From assembly GCF_011045025.1 (NCBI RefSeq), contig NZ_JAAKZX010000008.1:44460-108459 (forward strand): DNA of 64,000 nucleotides, given 5' to 3'. The DNA comes from Streptomyces ureilyticus (GTDB lineage Bacteria > Actinomycetota > Actinomycetes > Streptomycetales > Streptomycetaceae). Below the pieces are notes generated by a model that searched no databases, was not told the origin of the DNA, and saw only the letters and a list, made by a program, of their open reading frames with translations. Both the position numbers and the translations under genes were made by a program. This document shows positions 1-10,259 of the stretch, one piece after another (position 1 is the first letter of the stretch; every line of letters begins with the position of its first letter).

Positions 1-1420
1 CGCCGGGCCAGCCCTTGCCGATGTCGTGCAGCAGCGCGGAGACCAGGAGGAGGTCGGGGCGGCCGACGCGGCGGGTCAGCTCGGAGGCCTGCACCGCGGT
101 CTCGATGAGGTGCCGGTCGACGGTCCAGATGTGCACGGCGTTGCGCTGCGGGCGGCAGCGTACGCGTTCCCAGTCGGGCAGCAGCTGGGTGATCAGGCCC
201 TCCGCCTCCAGCGCCTCCCAGACCTCGACCGTGGGGCGCCCGGAGCCGAGCAGGGTGACGAGCTGTTCGCGGGCCTCGGCGGGCCAGGGCGTGGGGAGCG
301 GGCGGGCCGCGGCGGCCATCCTGCGGACGGCGTGCAGCGAGAGCGGCAGTCCGGACTGGGCGGCCGCGGCGGCGGCGCGCAGCGGCAGTACGGGATCGCG
401 GTCGGGGCGGGCGGCGCGGGCGAGGACGACCTCGCCGTCCTGCTCGACGACACCCTCTGCCAGCGGGGACCGCTCGGGGGCGGGCTTGCCGCCACCCAGC
501 ATGGCGCGCAGGCGCGGGCGTACAGCGCGCGACTTGAGCACGCGCCCCACTTCACGCCAGGTGACGTCACTGGCGTACGAGATGACGCGGGCGGCCTCGT
601 ACACCTGGCGCAGCAGGGTGTCGGCGTCCAGCAGGCCGAGTTCTGCGGCGACCTGGTCCTGTTCCTGGAGCGAGAGCCGGTCGGTGGCGCGGCCGGTCGC
701 GAGGTGCAGGGCGTCGCGGACGTCGAGTATCCGCTTGCGCGCGTCGGCGAGGCCCTCGCGCGGGGCGTCCGCGAGCCAGGAGGCGGCGACGGCGCGCAGG
801 GCGGTGGCGTCGCGGAGGCCGCCGCGGGCTTCTTTGAGGTCGGGTTCGAGGAGGTACTGCAGCTCGCCCTGGCGCTCGGCCCGTTCGGCGCACAGTTCCT
901 GGAGTTCGGGGAGGCGTTTGGGCGCCTGGTTGCGCCAGTCGGCGAGGACGGCCGTACGCAGTCCTGCCGTCAGGCCTAGGTCGCCCGCGAGATGGCGGGC
1001 GTCGAGCAGGCCGAGCTGGACCTTCAGGTCTTCGCCCGCGGTCTTGCGCGCCTCGGCCGGCGTACGGACGGAGTGGTCGAGGGCCAGGCCGAGGTCCCAT
1101 ACGGGGTACCAGATGCGGTCCGCGAGGGCGGCCACCGCGTCCGGGTCGGCGCTGCCGTCGTGCAGGAGCAGCAGGTCGAGGTCGCTGCGGGGCGAGAGTT
1201 CGCCGCGGCCGTAGCCGCCGACGGCGATGAGGGAGACGCCGCGCAGCCCTTCGGCTCCGGCGTCGAACAGACCGGTGAGCCAGTCGTCGGTCAGTTCCGC
1301 GAGGGCCGCACGGCGCGGCGGCCCGGACCGCGCCCCCTCCTGGAGGAGGCGCAGCCGGGCCGCCGCGTAGCCGCTGGGTCCCGAGTCCTCTGCTTCCGTA
1401 CGTACGTCCGTACTCGTCAC
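1..1420 (-). CDS. glnD: Bifunctional PII nucleotidyltransferase/removing enzyme GlnD, partial
   Basis: GlnD modifies the PII protein in response to nitrogen status; in Streptomyces the modification is adenylylation. The GTG start at 1420 gives a nucleotidyltransferase signature at residues 67-88 (VGGYGRGEL followed by an SDLDLLLLHD acidic motif). The HD hydrolase signature (HDIGKG) lies at the very edge of the window, so the C-terminal ACT domains are outside it. It follows glnK by 25 bp and is probably the third gene of an amtB-glnK-glnD operon, which supports the call. Confidence 0.93.
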   Translation of the reverse strand, partial: MTSTDVRTEAEDSGPSGYAAARLRLLQEGARSGPPRRAALAELTDDWLTGLFDAGAEGLRGVSLIAVGGYGRGELSPRSDLDLLLLHDGSADPDAVAALADRIWYPVWDLGLALDHSVRTPAEARKTAGEDLKVQLGLLDARHLAGDLGLTAGLRTAVLADWRNQAPKRLPELQELCAERAERQGELQYLLEPDLKEARGGLRDATALRAVAASWLADAPREGLADARKRILDVRDALHLATGRATDRLSLQEQDQVAAELGLLDADTLLRQVYEAARVISYASDVTWREVGRVLKSRAVRPRLRAMLGGGKPAPERSPLAEGVVEQDGEVVLARAARPDRDPVLPLRAAAAAAQSGLPLSLHAVRRMAAAARPLPTPWPAEAREQLVTLLGSGRPTVEVWEALEAEGLITQLLPDWERVRCRPQRNAVHIWTVDRHLIETAVQASELTRRVGRPDLLLVSALLHDIGKGWPG

Positions 1421-1445
1421 CCAGCGACTCCTGTTCTTCTTCTCT

Positions 1446-3118
<1,673 letters not shown>

Positions 3119-3235
3119 CGGCGTCTCCTCGTCGTTGGTACGGCCCCGTGCGGGGGAAGCCTGAGCGGGCAGAGCGGTGGGCCGGTTATGCGGCATGAGA
3201 TTGGCGCAGCGCCGTTTCCGCCGAAGCCCCTCGAT

Positions 3236-3271
3236 GTTTCGCCGCCGTGACGAAGACGCTTCGCGTGTTAC
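3236..3271 (-). promoter_or_regulatory. Candidate GlnR operator upstream of amtB
   Basis: On the minus strand the site reads GTAAC, 15 bases, GTCAC, 6 bases (GGCGGC), GAAAC. The second half GTCAC-N6-GAAAC is a perfect GlnR a/b half-site. The first GTAAC is 20 bases before the second a-box rather than the consensus 22, and its b-box is poor. Position relative to amtB and the operon content (amtB-glnK-glnD, the classic GlnR-activated operon) support the reading. The rest of the 312-bp gap (3119-3430) shows no gene. Confidence 0.6.
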
Positions 3272-3430
3272 GCGTTGATGAACTGCCGGATGCCCGCTCG
3301 CGCGATCGTTATCGTGGCGCAACCTTCTGGCGAGGGCGGGCAGCCGACCGCGGCCTGCCATCCGATGACCTGGCGTGGGGAGCCGAGTCGGGCGGTAAGG
3401 GACGGCGGGCCGCGGCCGGGGCTTTGCGGG

Positions 3431-4930
3431 TCAGACCGCGTCGGCGGTCTCGGGCAGGTCCAGGGCCAGTTGCTCGGTCAGATCGACCACTTCGGCGAGG
3501 TCCCCGAAGTCGCGTACGGCCGTGTCGACGGTCTTGCGGATACGGGTGTTGACCCGCTCGGAGCGGACCTTCTTGGCGACCGTGAGCGCCTTCCTGGTGA
3601 GCTCCGCTCCCTGCTCGGGCTCGCGCTGCAGCAGGTGCACCGTGGCCATCCCGATGAGGTTGAGTGCGTACGAACGCTGGTGCTCGGTGTCCTTCGCGAA
3701 GAGGTCGACGGCCTTCCGCATCACGGGCTCGGCGAGCGAGGCGTAGGTGGGGCTGCGGCCCGCGACATAGGCGAGGTCGCGGTAGGAGTGGGAGTTCTCG
3801 GCGTGCAGCTCCGCCTCGTTGAAGAAGCGGATCCAGTCGGGCTCGGGCTCGTCGAAGTCCTCGGCGTCGACGAAGGTGTCCTCGGCCATCCGGACGGCGC
3901 GCTTGCACTTGCCGGGCTGCCCCATGTTGGCGTACGCCCGGGCCTCCATCGCATACAGCATGGACTGTGTACGAGGGCTCGCGCAGTCGCGGCCTCCGTA
4001 CTGTGCGAGGTGGATCAGTTCCAGTGCGTCGTCGGGCCGCCCGAGGTGGATCATCTGGCGGCTCATGCTGGACAGAATGTACGAGCCGAGCGGCTTTTCT
4101 GCGGCTTCCTTGGCGGCGTGCAGGGCGAGGACGAAGTACTTCTGCGCGGTGGGCTGCAGCCCGACGTCGTAACTCATCCAGCCCGCCAGCTCGGCCAGCT
4201 CGGCGGCGACCTTGAACAGGCGTTTGGCGGTGGCCTCGGGCTGCGATTCCTGGAGGAGGTCCGTCACCTCGTGCAGCTGGCCGACGACGGCCTTGCGGCG
4301 CAGACCGCCGCCGCACTGCGCGTCCCACTGCCGGAACATGACCGTGGTGGTCTCCAGCAGGTCGAGTTCGGGCTGGGACAGCCGGCGCGCACGCCGCGCG
4401 ACGGCCGGGGGCTCGGGTTCTTCGCGGGGGCTCGCGGGGCTGGGAACCAGCCAGCGCTGCATGGGCTCGATCAGTGACGAGCCGGCGGAGAGGGCCAGCG
4501 AGGTGCCGAGGAAGCCGCGGCGGGCGAGCATCAGGTCGCTGCGGGAGAACTCGCTGATCAGGGCGACGGTCTGCGGGGCGGTCCACGGCAGATCGACGCC
4601 GGACACGGACGGTGACTGGTGGGCGGAGCGCAGGCCGAGGTCCTCGACGGCGACGACGCAGCCGAAGCGCTCGGAGAACAGCTCGGACAGGATGCGCGGG
4701 ATCGGCTCGCGCGGGTTCTCCCCGTCCAGCCAGCGGCGTACGCGGGAGGTGTCCGTGGAGATGTGGTTGGCGCCCAACTGGCGGGCCCTGCGGTTCACTT
4801 GGCGTGCCAGCTCACCCTTGGACCAGCCGCTGCGCACGAACCAGGAGCCGAGCAGCTCATTGGGGCGCTTGTCAGCGTTCGTGGCGTTCGTAGCGTTTGT
4901 CCCGCTTCCGCCGTCGCCGCCCACTGGCAC
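3431..4930 (-). CDS. nsdA: NsdA-type negative regulator of differentiation
   Basis: A 499-residue protein matching the Streptomyces nsdA product in position (next to amtB) and architecture: an N-terminal helix-turn-helix-like segment (residues about 25-90, with a SKGELARQVNRRA helix), then TPR-like helical repeats over the rest. In S. coelicolor, loss of NsdA enhances sporulation and antibiotic production; that role is from family knowledge. Start taken as GTG 4930; GTG 4924 is also possible. No catalytic motif is visible. Confidence 0.8.
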   Translation of the reverse strand: MPVGGDGGSGTNATNATNADKRPNELLGSWFVRSGWSKGELARQVNRRARQLGANHISTDTSRVRRWLDGENPREPIPRILSELFSERFGCVVAVEDLGLRSAHQSPSVSGVDLPWTAPQTVALISEFSRSDLMLARRGFLGTSLALSAGSSLIEPMQRWLVPSPASPREEPEPPAVARRARRLSQPELDLLETTTVMFRQWDAQCGGGLRRKAVVGQLHEVTDLLQESQPEATAKRLFKVAAELAELAGWMSYDVGLQPTAQKYFVLALHAAKEAAEKPLGSYILSSMSRQMIHLGRPDDALELIHLAQYGGRDCASPRTQSMLYAMEARAYANMGQPGKCKRAVRMAEDTFVDAEDFDEPEPDWIRFFNEAELHAENSHSYRDLAYVAGRSPTYASLAEPVMRKAVDLFAKDTEHQRSYALNLIGMATVHLLQREPEQGAELTRKALTVAKKVRSERVNTRIRKTVDTAVRDFGDLAEVVDLTEQLALDLPETADAV

Positions 4931-5364
4931 GCCCCCATTTCTTCAAACCACTTGTTGCGCTGTGTGCGCCAAGCCCTACCAGATTGCCGGTTCATACGGT
5001 CGCCCGTCCGGCGGTTCTCACCTGTCGAACGAAGAGCCGACTTGCCTCCGGCATACTCACGAGTGCGAGCGTCCCCAGGAGTCGTGCACACACAGTAATC
5101 CTACGATCACCTCCCCGGCCATGGCGGAAGCGGAAACGCCACCATTCGCCACCCCTTCGAATGAACTCACAGTGGCCGGTCCGCGATTCACTTGACACAG
5201 GACGGCCAGGAGTGGCGGAACGGAGCACGCCGGGGCGCACGAAGCCAAGCACACCACCCGCAGCGCTTCTGGGCGCCGCTTGACCCAAGCCGGCGCCGGG
5301 AACGCAGAGTTACGTTCTGATTCCGCCACGTAACCATCGGTGCGCTGAACCTGTTGGAGGGGGC
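4931..5364. promoter_or_regulatory. Divergent intergenic region nsdA / prim-pol gene
   Basis: This 434-bp gap separates divergent genes and must hold both promoters. A TTGACA hexamer lies near 5193 on the plus strand. I see no convincing gene, RNA or repeat. Short reading frames here have no similarity I recognise. Confidence 0.4.
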
Positions 5365-6033
5365 ATGGGCTTCACGATCGGCGGCAGCCGTGGGATGCGC
5401 GAGATCAGGCCCGGCTCACGTCGCCGGGGCCGCACGCTGGAGTGCACCGCCGTGGCCGAGTTCACCGGACTGTGGGGGTGGGACGTGGTGCCAGGCGCCC
5501 GGGCGGCCGCGGGTTCCTGCTCCTGCGGCCGGGCCGACTGCCCGGCACCCGGCGCACACCCACTGCACTTCGCTCCGGTCATCCCGGCCGGCGCCACCCT
5601 CGACCAGGCGACCGAGGCCTGGGCCGACTTCCCCGGCGCCGCCATGATGCTCCCGGTGGGACGCGCCTTCGACGTGATCGAGGTCGCCGAACCCGCCGGA
5701 CGGCGCGCACTGATCCGCCTCGAACGGATGGGCCTCCCGCTGGGCCCCGTGACGGCGACCCCGGACGGCCGCGCCCACTTCTTCGTCGCCCCCGGCACAG
5801 CGGCCGAACTGCCCGAGCTCCTCTACCGCATGGGCTGGGACTGGGACGACGCCACCCTCGACCTGCACGGCCTCGGCCCCGGCACGTACATCACGGCCCC
5901 GCCCTCCGACCGCGCCGGCCTCGGCCCGGCCCACTGGCTCCGCTCCCCCGCCCTCGACTCGGCGACGAAGCCACCCGCGGCACGCCTGCTGCTCGGGACA
6001 CTGGCTTACGTGACGCACCGGTCGCGGGCATAG
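5365..6033 (+). CDS. Bifunctional DNA primase/polymerase N-terminal-like protein
   Basis: A 222-residue protein resembling the prim-pol N-terminal domain family that is conserved next to nsdA in Streptomyces. A CSCGRADCPAPGAHP cysteine/histidine cluster near residue 52 and an FDVIEVAEPAGRRAL segment (residues about 100-115) are typical. The acidic catalytic triad of true prim-pols is not obvious, so this may be a regulatory relative rather than a polymerase. GGAGGGGG lies just before the ATG. It ends 12 bp before a strong terminator shared with convergent ftsY. Confidence 0.7.
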   Translation: MGFTIGGSRGMREIRPGSRRRGRTLECTAVAEFTGLWGWDVVPGARAAAGSCSCGRADCPAPGAHPLHFAPVIPAGATLDQATEAWADFPGAAMMLPVGRAFDVIEVAEPAGRRALIRLERMGLPLGPVTATPDGRAHFFVAPGTAAELPELLYRMGWDWDDATLDLHGLGPGTYITAPPSDRAGLGPAHWLRSPALDSATKPPAARLLLGTLAYVTHRSRA

Positions 6034-6044
6034 CCGTACACAGC

Positions 6045-6083
6045 GAAGCGCCCGACCCAACTGCACCTTGGGACGGGCGCTTC
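6045..6083. terminator. Bidirectional terminator between prim-pol gene and ftsY
   Basis: Bases 6046-6060 (AAGCGCCCGACCCAA) pair with 6068-6082 (TTGGGACGGGCGCTT) with one mismatch across a 7-base loop. The hairpin sits between two convergent genes and begins with an A-run and ends with a T-run. Confidence 0.85.
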
Positions 6084-6114
6084 TTCAACCACATACGGAT
6101 TTCCGTACCTGGTC

Positions 6115-7311
6115 TCACTCTCCGATAAGGGCGTCAACAAAAGCCTCCGGCTCGAACGGCGCCAAGTCGTCCGCGCCCTCCCCCAGGCCGACGAGCTTGA
6201 CCGGAACCCCCAGCTCACGCTGGACGGCGATGACGATGCCGCCCTTGGCCGTGCCGTCGAGCTTCGTCAGGACAATGCCGGTGATGTCGACGACCTCGGC
6301 GAAGACACGGGCCTGGACGAGGCCGTTCTGACCGGTGGTGGCGTCCAGGACCAGCAGGATCTCGTCGAGCGGCGCCTGCTTCTCGACCACGCGCTTGACC
6401 TTGCCGAGCTCGTCCATCAGCCCGGTCTTGGTGTGCAGGCGCCCCGCGGTGTCGATGAGCACGACGTCCGTGCCCATCTCCTTGCCCTCCTTGACCGCGT
6501 CGAAGGCCACGGAAGCGGGATCGCCGGCCTCGGGCCCACGCACCGTGTACGCGCCGACCCGCTCGCCCCAGGTCTGGAGCTGATCGGCGGCGGCGGCACG
6601 GAAGGTGTCGGCGGCACCCAGGACGACGGTGCGGCCGTCCGCGACGAGGACGCGGGCGAGCTTGCCGGTAGTGGTGGTCTTGCCGGTGCCGTTGACGCCG
6701 ACGACCATCACGATGCCGGGCTTGCTGGCCTCGGGCTCCGTCTTCACGGTGCGGTCCATGTCGGTGCCGACCAGCTTGAGCAGTTCCTCACGCAACAGGC
6801 CGCGCAGCTCCGCGGGCGTACGGGTGCCGAGCACCTTCACACGCTCACGCAGCCCCTCGACCAGCTCCTGGGTGGGCTGCACGCCGACATCGGCGGTGAG
6901 CAGCGTGTCCTCGATCTCCTCCCAGGTGTCGTCGTCCAGGTGCTCGCGCGAGAGGAGCGTGAGCAGCCCCTTGCCGAGCGCGTTCTGCGAGCGGGAGAGC
7001 CGGGCGCGCAGTCGCACCAGGCGCCCCGCGGCCGGCTCCGGGATCTCGATCTCGGGTGCGGCCGGACGCTCCTCGACGGCGACGGCCCCCGAGGTGTCCG
7101 GAAGATCCACCTCCTCGATCGTGCGACGCGGTTCCTCGCGCGGCGTCTCGGCCTCGTCGCCGACGTGCGGCTCGGCCGGAGGGGCGGTGATGTCGGGCGT
7201 GGCGGGAGGCGGCGGGGGCGGCTGCTTCCGTCGGCGGCTGCCGACGACGAGCCCGCCGAGCGCACCGATCACGACTACGGCGATGACTACAAGAAGGATG
7301 ACGATTTCCAT
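6115..7311 (-). CDS. ftsY: Signal recognition particle receptor FtsY
   Basis: SRP receptor GTPase of 398 residues that docks ribosome-SRP complexes at the membrane. It begins with an N-terminal membrane helix (residues 1-24) followed by RRR, typical of actinobacterial FtsY, then an acidic/proline linker. The NG domain contains the P-loop GVNGTGKT (205-212), the DTAGR G3 motif and TKLDGTAKGG. It convergently faces the prim-pol gene across a hairpin. Confidence 0.97.
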   Translation of the reverse strand: MEIVILLVVIAVVVIGALGGLVVGSRRRKQPPPPPPATPDITAPPAEPHVGDEAETPREEPRRTIEEVDLPDTSGAVAVEERPAAPEIEIPEPAAGRLVRLRARLSRSQNALGKGLLTLLSREHLDDDTWEEIEDTLLTADVGVQPTQELVEGLRERVKVLGTRTPAELRGLLREELLKLVGTDMDRTVKTEPEASKPGIVMVVGVNGTGKTTTTGKLARVLVADGRTVVLGAADTFRAAAADQLQTWGERVGAYTVRGPEAGDPASVAFDAVKEGKEMGTDVVLIDTAGRLHTKTGLMDELGKVKRVVEKQAPLDEILLVLDATTGQNGLVQARVFAEVVDITGIVLTKLDGTAKGGIVIAVQRELGVPVKLVGLGEGADDLAPFEPEAFVDALIGE

Positions 7312-7612
7312 AACGCGTCCAGTATGGCGTGACCCGTCGGGCGACCGTTCGTTCTCCTCGCGGGGACTTTTCGTCCCTGCGGGCTGGGCTGGACCGTCGC
7401 CCGGCCTCGGCTGGGCGAGAAGCCCCTCGGGGCGGAGTCACAACGCCACCAGTGGTTGCGCGTATCGTGCGCGAGGCGCACGGAGGGTTGTGGCAGCTCA
7501 TGACGTGGGTTGCCACAACCCTCGTAAAAGGGAGCCTGCCCTCTCTAGCCGTCTGACGCCCCGTCAGCTACCGTCCCCCTTCTCCGGCACCCCGCCCGAA
7601 GGAGGACCCGCC

Positions 7613-8593
7613 ATGCCCGTGACGGTCGTACGTTTCAACCTGGTGGAGCCCGACGCGACGAGCGAATCCCTCAGCGCCCGCTACCAGGCCGCCCTGGAGA
7701 TGGCCAAGTACGCCGACGACCGCGGGATGAGCACCGTACAGACCGAGGAGCACCACGGCGCCGCCAACAACTGGCTGCCCTCCCCCTTCACCTTCGCCGG
7801 CGCGGTCTTCGGCGCCACCCGGCGGATCGCGGTCACGGTCTCGGCGATCATCGGCCCGCTGCACGATCCGCTGCGGCTGGCCGAGGAGATGGCCGTACTC
7901 GACCTGATCAGCGGCGGCCGGCTGGTGACGGTCGCGGGGATCGGCTACCGCCCCGAGGAGTACGCGCTCTTCGACGTCGAGTGGAAGCGGCGCGGCAAGC
8001 TCCAGGACGAGCTGCTGGAGACGCTGCTCAAGGCGTGGACGGGCGAGGAGTTCGAGTACCGCGGCCGTACGGTTCGGATCACCCCGCGCCCGTACACCCG
8101 GCCGCATCCGCTGCTGCTGGTCGGCGGCTCCTCGCAGGCGGCGGCCCGGCGTGCCGCCCGGCTCGGGCTGCCGTTCTTCCCGAGCGCGCATCTGCCGGAG
8201 CTGGAGGCGTACTACAAAGAGCGTCTCGTGGAGTACGGCACGGAGGGCTGGACCATGATGCCTCCGGCCGAGACGCCGCTGCTGCACCTGGCCGAGGATC
8301 CGGACCGGGTGTGGTCGGAGCACGGCGAGCACTTCCTGCACGAGGCGCGGACGTACGCGTCCTGGCAGTCCGGCGACATCCGTTCCGCGGTGAAGTCGGG
8401 GGCGACAACGGTCGACGAGCTGCGCGCGGAGGGTGTGTACCGGATCGTGACGCCGGACGAGTGCCTGGCCCAGGGCCTCGAGAACTACGTACTGCATCCC
8501 CTGTCCGGCGGAATGCCGGTCGACGAGGGCTGGCGCAGCATGCATCTGTTCTGCGAGAACGTGCTGCCCCGGCTCAAGGCCGCGGAGGGCTGA
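7613..8593 (+). CDS. LLM-class flavin-dependent oxidoreductase
   Basis: A 326-residue luciferase-like monooxygenase-family protein with a TIM-barrel pattern: an EEHHG motif near residue 45, DLISGGRL near 100 and the LLVGGSS strand near 165. Such proteins bind F420 or FMN; the substrate cannot be inferred. ATG 7613 is preceded by GAAGGAGG at good spacing, so the upstream extension of the open frame is ignored. It stands alone between ftsY and convergent glcP. Confidence 0.88.
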   Translation: MPVTVVRFNLVEPDATSESLSARYQAALEMAKYADDRGMSTVQTEEHHGAANNWLPSPFTFAGAVFGATRRIAVTVSAIIGPLHDPLRLAEEMAVLDLISGGRLVTVAGIGYRPEEYALFDVEWKRRGKLQDELLETLLKAWTGEEFEYRGRTVRITPRPYTRPHPLLLVGGSSQAAARRAARLGLPFFPSAHLPELEAYYKERLVEYGTEGWTMMPPAETPLLHLAEDPDRVWSEHGEHFLHEARTYASWQSGDIRSAVKSGATTVDELRAEGVYRIVTPDECLAQGLENYVLHPLSGGMPVDEGWRSMHLFCENVLPRLKAAEG

Positions 8594-8614
8594 GCCGGGG
8601 CCGTACAGCCTGGC

Positions 8615-10033
8615 CTATCCCATCTCCTCCAGCGCCTTGCCCTTGGTCTCCGTGACGAACTTGAGCACGAAGGGGATGGAGAGGGCGGCGAAGACGGTGT
8701 AGATCACGTACGTCAGGGAGAGGTTCCAGTCCGCCAGGGACGGGAAGCTCGCGGTGATGGCCCAGTTGGCGATCCACTGCGCGGAGGCGGCGACGCCGAG
8801 GGCGGCGGCGCGGATCTTGTTCGGGAACATCTCGCCGAGGAAGACCCAGACCACCACACCCCACGAGAGGGCGAAGAAGAGCACGAAGACGTGGGCGGCG
8901 ATCAGCGCGACCCAGCCCTGCGTGGCCGGCAGCTTGCCGCCGACGAGGTCGAAGGAGAAGGCCCAGGCTTCGAGGGCGAGACCGATGACCATGCCGACGG
9001 AGCCGATGAGCGCGAGGGGCCTGCGGCCGATGCGGTCGACGAAGATCATGGCGATCACGGTGCCGACGATGTTGATGATCGACGTCGTGAACGAGTAGAA
9101 GAACGACTCCGTCGGGTCGACGCCGACGGACTGCCACAGGGTCGAGGAGTAGTAGAACGCGACGTTGATGCCGACGAACTGCTGGAAGACGGAGAGTCCG
9201 ATGCCGATCCAGACGATCGGCCGGAAGAGGAAGCTGCCGCCGAGCAGGTCCCGGAAGGTCGACTTGTGCTCGCTCTTCATGGCGTGCTCGATCTCCCGCA
9301 CGCGGGCGTCCAGGTCGATGTCCTTGCCCTCGACCTCGGCGAGCACCTCGCGGGCGCGGGTCTCCTTGCCGGCGGAGATGAGGTAGCGGGGCGATTCGGG
9401 GATCGCGAAGGAGAGCAGGCCGTACAGGACGGCGGGGATGACCATCACGCCGAGCATGACCTGCCAGGCTTCCAGGCCCATCAGGGTGCCGCGCTGGTCG
9501 CCGTCCGCGGCGTTCAGGATGCCCCAGTTGACCAGCTGCGAGACGGCGATGCCGATGACGATCGCGGCCTGCTGGAAGGAGCCGAGGCGTCCGCGGTACG
9601 CGGCGGGGGCGACCTCGGCGATGTAGGCGGGGCCGATCACTGAGGCCATGCCGATGGCGAAGCCGCCGACGATGCGCCAGAAGGCCAGGTCGTACAGCGC
9701 GAAGGGCAGTGCGGAGCCGACGGCGCTGACGATGAAGAGGACGGCCGCGATCTGCATACAGCGGATGCGGCCTATGCGGTCGGCGATCCGGCCCGCGGTT
9801 GCGGCGCCGATCGCGCAGCCGATCAGCGCGATGGCGATCACCTGCGCGAGAGCCGCGGAGCCGATGTCGTAGCGGTGCCGGATGGCTTCGACGGCGCCGT
9901 TGATCACGGCACTGTCGTAGCCGAAGAGGAAGCCACCCATCGCGGCCGCCGCCGCGATGAAGATGACGTGCCCGAGGTGTTCGGGATGAGCCTCCCGGGC
10001 TCCTGACTTGGATACCTGCGCTGCGCTGGTCAC
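8615..10033 (-). CDS. glcP: Glucose permease GlcP (MFS sugar porter)
   Basis: Twelve-helix sugar/H+ symporter of 472 residues, the same length as S. coelicolor GlcP. Sugar-porter signatures are present: GRIADRIGR between helices 2 and 3, PESPRYL after helix 6, FQQFVGINVAFYYS in helix 7, DRIGRRPL and the final ETKGKALEEM. The GTG at 10033 follows GAGGAG by 5 bases; an in-frame extension upstream has no sugar-porter similarity. It is probably the main glucose uptake route. Confidence 0.93.
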   Translation of the reverse strand: MTSAAQVSKSGAREAHPEHLGHVIFIAAAAAMGGFLFGYDSAVINGAVEAIRHRYDIGSAALAQVIAIALIGCAIGAATAGRIADRIGRIRCMQIAAVLFIVSAVGSALPFALYDLAFWRIVGGFAIGMASVIGPAYIAEVAPAAYRGRLGSFQQAAIVIGIAVSQLVNWGILNAADGDQRGTLMGLEAWQVMLGVMVIPAVLYGLLSFAIPESPRYLISAGKETRAREVLAEVEGKDIDLDARVREIEHAMKSEHKSTFRDLLGGSFLFRPIVWIGIGLSVFQQFVGINVAFYYSSTLWQSVGVDPTESFFYSFTTSIINIVGTVIAMIFVDRIGRRPLALIGSVGMVIGLALEAWAFSFDLVGGKLPATQGWVALIAAHVFVLFFALSWGVVVWVFLGEMFPNKIRAAALGVAASAQWIANWAITASFPSLADWNLSLTYVIYTVFAALSIPFVLKFVTETKGKALEEMG

Positions 10034-10097
10034 ATGTACTCCTCGGGCCGCCGGCCTCGCTGCCGGGGGGTGGGCAAGCCCTTCAACTGAAGGTAAA

Positions 10098-10138
10098 GGC
10101 AACGTTTTCGAGGTTATTCCTTCAAGTTTTGAAGTCAA
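10098..10138 (-). promoter_or_regulatory. glcP promoter and operator-like repeats
   Basis: On the minus strand TTGACT (10133-10138) and TAACCT (10111-10116) are separated by 16 bases, a good sigma-HrdB-type promoter 80-100 bp before glcP. A perfect 15-bp inverted repeat CTTCAAGTTTTGAAG (10120-10134) overlaps it, and an AACGTT core resembling LacI/GalR-family operators lies at 10101-10106. The regulator is not identified. Confidence 0.55.
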
Positions 10139-10259
10139 CCGGGGTGGATGAGAGCAGGACCATAAGTAGGTAAGGATTTTGTGTTCGATGCTTAAATGGC
10201 GTGCCCATGTTGTGACCGCCACGCAACCGCCAAGCGGCCCGCGAGCCGGCGAAGCCGGG

